Positions 57,728 through 64,000 of a DNA stretch of 64,000 bases are shown here, in pieces (within the stretch, counting starts at the first letter, position 1; each line of letters opens with the position of its first letter). Made by a program: the position numbers and the translations under genes. Source of the DNA: Rhizopus arrhizus (taxonomy: Eukaryota > Mucoromycota > Mucoromycetes > Mucorales > Rhizopodaceae); NCBI GenBank assembly GCA_024220505.1, contig JAKZZE010000004.1, positions 372,001-436,000 of the forward strand, given 5' to 3'. The notes beneath the pieces are model-generated. The model saw only the letters and a program-made list of their open reading frames with translations, searched no databases and had not been told where the DNA came from.

Positions 57728-57740
57728 TTGCCCCCTTCCA
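57728..57740 (-). promoter_or_regulatory. Polypurine tract of element C
   Basis: On the minus strand GGAAGGGGGCAA directly precedes the 3' LTR. This is the expected position and composition for the plus-strand primer. Confidence 0.8.
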
Positions 57741-58038
57741 GGTCATAACTACTTCTGGACTTAGATTCATGAGTGTTCAATTGTGAAGACGAGTGTAAGT
57801 GAAGTTCTCTGTTGTGTAATATTGAGCAAAGCAATATGTAATTCGTAAGTGCATGTTATAAGAATGTGTAGGTAGCAACATGTGAAAGGTTTTTTTATGT
57901 TGACGATTCTACATGTAAATGAACTGTGGATAGAATGTGGATTGACATTGTAAATTGGATTATTGGAAGTTTTTTAAATTATTGAAAGGTAGCGTAAGGC
58001 GTTGAGATAATACGTATTAAGATGAATTGCAGTCACGG

Positions 58039-61000
58039 TTAATTTCTTGCTCTTTTACGGCTTGAATTGTCGTGGTTTTTTCTTGGTCTTTTTTCACTTG
58101 AATTAGGTTCAACATTACGTTGTCCATTTCGACGATTCCAGTATTTTAGTATTGGTCTGTTGTCGTGAAAGTGTTTTTCAGGTTCCCAAGTATCATCTTT
58201 CGCATCATAGCCTTTCCAACGTACCAAGTATAACCAGTTACCGGGAGTGCCTTTGTGGTCAATTACGGCTTCGACATCATATACCTCAGATTGTTCTTCT
58301 GATATTACTTTGATATGTGAAGGTGGAATATTTCGAGGTAAAAGTGCGCCAGTACCATCAACTAGGATGTAGCTTCCTCCTTGGTTCTTTCTGACAATTG
58401 TATAATTTCCAATGTAGAGTGGATCTGTTTTTGTAGTTCGGTTTATATTCTTGATCATGACTTGACTACCAGATGGTATTTCCTTGATAATTCGATGAGA
58501 TTTGTTAAACTTGTTTTCGGCAGCAGATTGAGAAGTTTTGATTTTCTCGCGAATAGCTGGTAAAACAGTGTTATTAAATTTCGTAATGTGTCCATTAAAC
58601 TGTTTTCTTGTTTCATTGTAGTTTGTAGGAATTGACACGTCACTATAGTCCTTGAATTGATTTGGACGTCTAGCAAACATCAGTGAAAATGGTCTTGTGT
58701 CGTGTAAGGCAGTTGGTGTGTTGTTTAGAGCTTCTTGGGTACTGTCAAGGTATAAGTCCCAGTCATCGTTCTTGCCTTGAAGTCTTTTATATATTATATT
58801 CTTTGTCTTTCCAACCCAACGTTCTGCAATACCATTGCTTCGAGGGTGATATGCTGTTATAAGGCGATGATCGATACCAGAAACTTCAGTGAATTTACGG
58901 ATGATTTCATTGACATATTCTGTTCCATTATCGCTTTGGATAATTTTTGGACGACCGAAGAGTGATAGTATGCTTCTTAATGCGAGTGCGATAGTATGCG
59001 AAGATTTATCAGGCAATGCTTTGAGTACGCAAAATCTTGTGAATACGTCTACTACAACTAGAATATAATTGTTTCCTTGAATTGATGTAGTCATAGGTCC
59101 GGCAGTATCGATACAAATATGATCCCAGGGTGCATCAGCATAGATTGACGATAATGGATGATATCCATGTTTGGCAATATTAAACTTTTGACAATCAGGG
59201 CAGCTGTTGACACAATCTAATGCATCTTGCTTTAAGTTCGTCCAATGGATTCCTTCACTATGTAGAGTGGTAACCATTGCTTGTGAGCCTCTGTGCCCTT
59301 CAAGATGGGTCTTGAGTAGTAATTCTTGCCGTTCTTCTGGTGCTGGGGTTACAAGATCATCAGGCATCATCATACGAGTAGTCATATTTGTGTTTTTTGA
59401 ATTAACTATGTGAGGTGTGATCCAGGTTCTATGTTGGTTTTTATCCCCCACCAGCGTTCTTTCGGTTTCGAAAAGACGCGATAACATGTCTGGTAGTACG
59501 TTTTGAATACCAGGTCTGTGAATTATTTTGAAGTCGTAATCCAATATTGTGTCTAACCATTGTATCATCATAGAATTGGCGACAGGTTGAGTGTGGATGT
59601 AAGTAAGGGCTTTATGATCAGTATAAAGAGTGAAAGGATTACCCCATAAAAATGGATGAAACTTCTTGAGAGCGAAAACAATAGCAAGTAGTTCTCGTTT
59701 AGTAGTTGAGTAGTTCTTTTCAGATGTAGACAAAGCACGAGCCATGAAACCAAGATGGCAGATTTGCTTATCAATGATCTGGTAGAGAACAGCACCGATG
59801 GAATAATTGCTGGCATCCGTTGCAACGTAGAATGGTTCATTAAGATCAGGATGATATAAGACTGGAGCAGAAGCAAGTAGTTGTTTAATTTTTGTGAATG
59901 CGTCGTCTTGTTCTTGACCCCAAACCTTGCAGGTGAGTTTGCCTTCAAAACGCAATTTATCCAATGGAGCGGTAACTTCGGATAAGTTGGGCAAGTATTT
60001 CCTAAAGTAGTTTACCAACCCTAAGAAGCGTTGAATATCTTTCCCTGTGGATGGCTTTTCCCAAGAAAGTGCGTTTGTAACCTTGCGTGGATCGAGTCGA
60101 GATCCTTTGGCATCAACACAAAAACCAAGTAAGTAAACAGATGTTTGAGCAAAGTGACATTTGTCAACATTCAGGATTAAGTTAACATTGGTGAGCTTCT
60201 TGATGACATTTTGTACATGAATAATATGTTCTTCATACGATTTAGAAAAAATGATAATATCATCCACAAATGCAAGAGCATAAGGAACATCAGCTAGGAT
60301 AGAATTAATGACTCTTTGATAACGTGAAGCAATATGCTTGAGACCAAATGGGCAACCTTTGAACATGTATTGTTGACCTTGAAAAGTGAAGGTTGTTTTG
60401 ACACGATCAGGTTTGTAAATTTGGAATCGATGAAAAGCTTGTCGTAAGTCTAAAGTAGTGAAAATAGTTGAACCTTGAAGTTGATCAAAAATTTCATCAA
60501 TTTTAGGTATAGGTTGTTTATCATTAGATATCAAAATAGAATTCAACAGACGAGGATCTAGGCATGGTCTATAACCTGTGAGATTCCCTTGTAAATCCTT
60601 TTTGGGTGCCAAAGTGAGAGGAGAATTCCATTCTGAACTCGGTGGAGCATGTTCAATCACTTCATCTTTTAACCATGTATCAACACAATCTCGCATTACT
60701 GGCATCAGTTTGAGTGGAATACGGTAAGGTGATCGATAGGCTGTTTTGTTCTTTTCTGTATCAAGATGAATAATCGATTCAGGTACTGTGCAAAAACTAT
60801 TCTTTGGTATCTGTGCATTTTGATCGAGATCAGATCTGATTGCGGCCATAAAATTAATTTGTTGATCATTAGTACCATAAGGGGCATTATTTGGTTCAGG
60901 AGTATCATCGATTTCTTCTTTCACAGCAGGTTTTTTGTTTGGATGTTTTACAGCTAAATTTGTTATTAAAATATTTAATTTAGGCATCAAATCTAAACCA

Positions 61001-61779
61001 ATGACAGCATCTGTATCAAAAGAAAGTGGAAGAACTTCGAAAATATGTGATGTATGAATGAGAGTATCATCGTTATCACCATAAATCAAGCTTAAAGCTT
61101 TAGAAGTTGTACCGAGACGTTTACTCTTATTATCGTTTGTAGCAAAAATAATAGAACCAGAAACGTTATTGTTTATATTAATGTTATTTTTATTAGCAAA
61201 TGTAATATCTATCGAGCTAAAAGAAGCACCAGAGTCCACAAGGGCAAAGGTGTCGATGTTTTCTATAGTGATAGGTACATACAAAGAATGGTTAGTTTTC
61301 ACTTCATTCTGTTTGCTAGTTTTTTTCTTACAGTCATATTTTGTAGGCAGGCTACTAATATCTATGTCCATACTGCCGTGGCTGTGCTCTTGATCATTCA
61401 AGTTGACAGCGGCAGGTGAATGTTTACTTCTATTGTGATGACCAGAGAAACGAGCAGAACGGAAAGCTTTAGTAGGGCCATTAAACCTCTTGACTTTATC
61501 TCTGCTGCAGGTAGTGGCGTGGTCAGGACTCCATGGTACGTTTGCAGAACATTTGTAACAATTTTTTTTTTGTAATTGTTGGTGGAGTGACCTTGATGGC
61601 GGTAGTGGCAGTAGTGGCAGTATTGGCAGTGGCGATCCTTTTGAGAACTTTACATTGTTCAGTGGTATGGTTGCCATCACCATGAACAAGACATTTGGAT
61701 CTAGGTTTGAATTGAGCTTGGCCTTGTTTGCTTGGACCACTAGCATTTTTTGGGTTGTGCATTGACTTTTCAGCACCAC
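58039..61779 (-). CDS. Pol of element C: protease, RT, RNase H, integrase, chromodomain
   Basis: Order along the ORF: zinc knuckle CYKCSANVPWSPDHATTC; protease FALVDSGASFSSID; RT with FTTLDLRQAFHRF, GCPFGLKHIAS and the catalytic FVDD box; RNase H YVATDASNYSIGAVLY; integrase with HHCC (H-x3-H in HLEGHRG, CVNSCPDC), Asp in CIDTAGP, Asp in IQSDNGTEYV and Glu in NGIAERWVG; and a C-terminal chromodomain (YDVEAVIDHKG, WLYLVRWKGYDAKDDTWEPE, about residues 1167-1215). The chromodomain targets integration to modified histones. The first ~80 residues in this frame are antiphase to gag; true pol is entered at the A10 run near 61562. Confidence 0.95.
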   Translation of the reverse strand: MVLKSQCTTQKMLVVQANKAKLNSNLDPNVLFMVMATIPLNNVKFSKGSPLPILPLLPLPPSRSLHQQLQKKNCYKCSANVPWSPDHATTCSRDKVKRFNGPTKAFRSARFSGHHNRSKHSPAAVNLNDQEHSHGSMDIDISSLPTKYDCKKKTSKQNEVKTNHSLYVPITIENIDTFALVDSGASFSSIDITFANKNNININNNVSGSIIFATNDNKSKRLGTTSKALSLIYGDNDDTLIHTSHIFEVLPLSFDTDAVIGLDLMPKLNILITNLAVKHPNKKPAVKEEIDDTPEPNNAPYGTNDQQINFMAAIRSDLDQNAQIPKNSFCTVPESIIHLDTEKNKTAYRSPYRIPLKLMPVMRDCVDTWLKDEVIEHAPPSSEWNSPLTLAPKKDLQGNLTGYRPCLDPRLLNSILISNDKQPIPKIDEIFDQLQGSTIFTTLDLRQAFHRFQIYKPDRVKTTFTFQGQQYMFKGCPFGLKHIASRYQRVINSILADVPYALAFVDDIIIFSKSYEEHIIHVQNVIKKLTNVNLILNVDKCHFAQTSVYLLGFCVDAKGSRLDPRKVTNALSWEKPSTGKDIQRFLGLVNYFRKYLPNLSEVTAPLDKLRFEGKLTCKVWGQEQDDAFTKIKQLLASAPVLYHPDLNEPFYVATDASNYSIGAVLYQIIDKQICHLGFMARALSTSEKNYSTTKRELLAIVFALKKFHPFLWGNPFTLYTDHKALTYIHTQPVANSMMIQWLDTILDYDFKIIHRPGIQNVLPDMLSRLFETERTLVGDKNQHRTWITPHIVNSKNTNMTTRMMMPDDLVTPAPEERQELLLKTHLEGHRGSQAMVTTLHSEGIHWTNLKQDALDCVNSCPDCQKFNIAKHGYHPLSSIYADAPWDHICIDTAGPMTTSIQGNNYILVVVDVFTRFCVLKALPDKSSHTIALALRSILSLFGRPKIIQSDNGTEYVNEIIRKFTEVSGIDHRLITAYHPRSNGIAERWVGKTKNIIYKRLQGKNDDWDLYLDSTQEALNNTPTALHDTRPFSLMFARRPNQFKDYSDVSIPTNYNETRKQFNGHITKFNNTVLPAIREKIKTSQSAAENKFNKSHRIIKEIPSGSQVMIKNINRTTKTDPLYIGNYTIVRKNQGGSYILVDGTGALLPRNIPPSHIKVISEEQSEVYDVEAVIDHKGTPGNWLYLVRWKGYDAKDDTWEPEKHFHDNRPILKYWNRRNGQRNVEPNSSEKRPRKNHDNSSRKRARN

Positions 61780-62815
61780 TCACAAACGAAATTGGAGATG
61801 CGGACGATTGATTTATGACATTACGCTTTGTAACACCAGCAGCCATGGTTTCATCATTGCAAATATTTGACAAGATGACTGTACGGGCCTTGGCGGACAC
61901 CTTGCAAACAGAGTCTTGCATGTTCAAAGGTAAATTTAGCAAGGAGCGGGACACTTCCTTGTATAAGGCGATAGGTAAAGCACGTTTGAATAGAGCTGCA
62001 GTTCTAATGTCATCTTGCCATTTTGCTGCACGTCTGATTCTTTGGAATCGGTCAGTGAAAGCTTCAATTGACTCGTTTTGTTCCATCTTGATGGTCAGTA
62101 GTTGATCAATGTTATTCAGTGTTTGGGCGACATCTTGGGTAGCATATGTATTGACGATGATAGACCTCGCCTCATCCCAATTCAAGCTTCGACCTTTTAG
62201 GATTTCATTAAACCAGGATCTTTGGTCTCTATTCATTTTAATTGGAACCAAGCGCATCCAGTGTTGATCAATTGCAAGTCCATTAGAACTTACAATTAGG
62301 GCGAATGTATCCAGAAGGTCTTCTACAGAGTCATGGACCTCTACGTCCGTTCTCCACACATTTCCAACCCATTGCCATGTAGGAAGGTCATTGGGGATGA
62401 AATGATCAAACCGACTTGACGATTGGTTAATGTATTGCTGAGTCGTTTCAACCTTAGGAGGGTCGCAGTACGTTTGGACTTCCAAAAGATACTTGATACA
62501 GTTTGCAATGTGTGATGCTTCATTGCGAAGGCTTTCCAATTGATCCATGGGTAAGTGGTTTGATACACCTCTAGCAAACCTTTGAGACACTTCTTGCAGT
62601 TGTTGACGAAGTATGGTCAAGGAATCAATGTTACCAGTAACCAAAGGATTTTCATCAGCAGTCTCCATCATATCAGCATCGTTCTGGTAAGGCAAAACTG
62701 GTTCAGTTGCTTCTTGACTAGATGTAGAATGAGTATCAACGGGAACCATAGGGCTAATGTCTTGAGCATTGTTGATTGTGTTAATTTCCATAGGTAAGTT
62801 GTTTTGAATGGCCAT
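61523..62815 (-). CDS. Gag of element C
   Basis: 430 aa from ATG at 62815. Its core is clearly homologous to element B gag (HDSVEDLLDTFALIVSSNGL, MNRDQRSWFNEILKGR, ESIEAFTDRFQRIRRAAKW). A C-x2-H-x4-H-x4-C motif (CLVHGDGNHTTEQC) lies near residue 385. The frame leaves pol at the A10 run and ends 14 codons later. In element B the equivalent region is continuous, so element C has either a programmed slip or a single-base indel here. Confidence 0.92.
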   Translation of the reverse strand: MAIQNNLPMEINTINNAQDISPMVPVDTHSTSSQEATEPVLPYQNDADMMETADENPLVTGNIDSLTILRQQLQEVSQRFARGVSNHLPMDQLESLRNEASHIANCIKYLLEVQTYCDPPKVETTQQYINQSSSRFDHFIPNDLPTWQWVGNVWRTDVEVHDSVEDLLDTFALIVSSNGLAIDQHWMRLVPIKMNRDQRSWFNEILKGRSLNWDEARSIIVNTYATQDVAQTLNNIDQLLTIKMEQNESIEAFTDRFQRIRRAAKWQDDIRTAALFKRALPIALYKEVSRSLLNLPLNMQDSVCKVSAKARTVILSNICNDETMAAGVTKRNVINQSSASPISFVSGAEKSMHNPKNASGPSKQGQAQFKPRSKCLVHGDGNHTTEQCKVLKRIATANTATTATTAIKVTPPTITKKKLLQMFCKRTMES

Positions 62816-62848
62816 TTTTGATAGGATAGAGCAAATAAAATTTAGAAT

Positions 62849-62856
62849 TCGTTGAA
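62849..62856 (-). promoter_or_regulatory. Putative self-priming site of element C
   Basis: On the minus strand TTCAACGA, 5 nt after the 5' LTR, is complementary to TCGTTGAA inside that LTR (62897-62904). It is the same arrangement as in element B, with a compensating base difference. Confidence 0.4.
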
Positions 62857-62861
62857 AAAAA

Positions 62862-63282
62862 TGTGTTATCTCGTAAGAATAAAAAAGACTATAAAATTCA
62901 ACGAGACTTAAAAAAGTTATATTTTTATTTAATATTATTGTATCTGGTATTTATATCCTTTTCATGAAGATTCAATTAAATCCTTTTCAAGATACTTTAA
63001 TTAATTATAGCTGTAGATCTAGCATGAATAAATTTTAGTATGAAGACCTGTTCCTGGTTATGCAAGTGGACTGTTTATAATTATTTAAGTAGATCTATTT
63101 TTCATTTATGTCTCATTGCATCAGGAGCTATATTAAAACAACTTGTATTGAGTTAAAGGAGTGGAATTAGTTATGACCGAATAATAGAGAAAAGACTGTA
63201 ATAAATCTTTGTAAAGCATTCACTACTCTGATTTCTTATAAATTGAATATGAATCATGTTTAAAGTATGTTGGGATACGACA
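62862..63282 (-). repeat. 5' LTR of element C
   Basis: 421 bp, identical by eye to 57307-57727. On the minus strand it drives gag (start 62815). The CAAAG target duplication follows at 63283-63287. Confidence 0.97.
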
Positions 63283-63287
63283 CAAAG

Positions 63288-64000
63288 AGATTACGGATGA
63301 TACACCTGAACCTAACAAAGCTCCTTTCGGTACACCTGAGCAACAAGCTCATTTCCATAATGCTGTTAAACCATTTGTTGATCAAAATGCCTTAATACCA
63401 AAGAATTCATTTTGTACTGTACCCGAGTCAGTTATACGTTTAGATACTGTTAAAGGAAAAACTGCTTACCGTGCACCATATCGTACTCCTTTTAAATTAC
63501 TACCAATCATGCGTGAATGTATTGACACTTGGTTAAAGGATGAAGTTATTGAACGTGCATCACCTAATTCAGATTGGAATTCTCCTTTAACATTGGCACC
63601 TAAGAAAGACTTGCTTGGTAATCTCACAGGACATCGACCCTGTCTCGATCCTCGCTTGTTAAATTCTATTCTTGTGTCAAATGATAGACATCCTATTCCA
63701 AAGATTGAAGAGATTTTCGATCGATTACAAGGATCAACTATCTTTACCACTCTTGATCTTCGACAAGCATTTCATCGATTCCAAATCTATGAGCCTGATC
63801 GTATTAAGACCACATTCACTTTTGAAGGTCAACAATACCAATTTAGAGGTTGTCCATTTGGTTTGAAACATATTGCTTCCCGTTATCAACGAGTGATTAA
63901 TATAGTGTTACGTGATTTACCTTATGCACAGGCTTTTGTTGATGATATCATCATATTTTCCAAGTCTTATGAGGAACACATCACACATGTGCAAAACATA
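63288..64000 (+). pseudogene. Pol of element B, resumes after element C, cut by window edge
   Basis: Open frame continuing the interrupted host ORF: a linker with DDTPEPNKAPFG, then RT with LTLAPKKDL, CLDPRLLNSIL, FTTLDLRQAFHRF, GCPFGLKHIAS and the FVDD box near the right edge. It is closely similar to element C's RT, so B and C belong to sister lineages. Remaining domains lie beyond 64000. The reading frame itself looks intact; only the insertion breaks it. Confidence 0.92.

Larger units (their letters stand above)
57307..63282 (-). mobile_element. Complete Ty3/gypsy chromovirus, element C
   Basis: 5976 bp on the minus strand, flanked by a perfect 5-bp target-site duplication CAAAG (57302-57306 and 63283-63287). 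Both 421-bp LTRs appear identical by eye and have TG...CA ends. Gag is followed by pol (protease, RT, RNase H, integrase, chromodomain). It lies inside element B's gag-pol; removing it and one CAAAG restores element B's reading frame. Identical LTRs mean a very recent insertion. The one apparent defect is a frame change at an A10 run. Confidence 0.96.

Noticed and set aside
1..64000. tRNA, rRNA and CRISPR arrays
   Set aside because: I looked for B-box-like GGTTCGA words and for regularly spaced repeats and saw no convincing case; a covariance-model scan would be decisive.

Overview
This window looks like nuclear DNA of a Mucorales fungus (Mucoromycota), probably Rhizopus or a close relative. 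The evidence is AT-rich intergenic DNA, genes split by many 43-80 nt GT-AG introns, fungal genes (ECM33-like wall protein, MIG1/CreA-type repressor, CUT8/STS1), and a lanosterol 14alpha-demethylase with Phe129 and Ala291, the state I recall for the mucoralean CYP51 F5 paralogue. The layout is a gene-rich core (about 19.4-46.6 kb) between two transposon-rich flanks.

Left flank (1-10.2 kb). A DIRS-type tyrosine-recombinase retrotransposon (gag-like ORF, RT-RNase H, recombinase, inverse repeats) runs in from the left edge. It is followed by a roughly 100-bp MITE, an ORF1-only element between direct repeats, an antisense LTR fragment, PD-(D/E)XK (Rpn-like) nuclease relics, one with a 132-bp in-frame tandem duplication, and Tc1/mariner transposase relics.

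Inverted repeat (about 10.25-19.32 kb). Two nearly identical arms of about 3.1 kb each carry an identical isochorismatase-family hydrolase gene, facing each other. The 2.8-kb centre holds a 5'-truncated LINE and a broken Tc1 element.

Core (19.4-46.6 kb). In order: TAF8, a small LYR-like protein, a CDK5RAP1-type tRNA methylthiotransferase, a G-protein alpha subunit, an ECM33-like GPI protein, a small orphan, a SWIB-domain protein, a 3-kb gene-poor stretch, CYP51, an APQ12-like membrane protein, CTNNBL1, CWC21/SRRM2, CUT8/STS1, a MIG1/CreA zinc-finger protein, ATG7, a polyol dehydrogenase and an SR-like RRM protein. Several pairs are divergent with short shared promoters. In the most striking one, two spliceosome genes (CTNNBL1 and CWC21) have start codons about 114 bp apart. 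For TAF8, the LYR-like gene, G-alpha, ECM33, SWIB, CYP51, CWC21, the SR protein and the 50.2-kb gene I derived exon models in which every junction keeps frame.

Right flank (46.6-64 kb). A gene-poor stretch contains a second MITE copy and a four-exon member of what I believe is a Mucorales-expanded orphan family. It ends in a three-level nest of Ty3/gypsy elements. Element A is cut inside its pol by element B (LTR at 54975). Element B is cut inside its gag-pol by element C (57307-63282, minus strand), which is complete with 421-bp LTRs identical by eye, a CAAAG target duplication, gag, a pol with a C-terminal chromodomain, and a polypurine tract. Elements A and B both run off the right edge.
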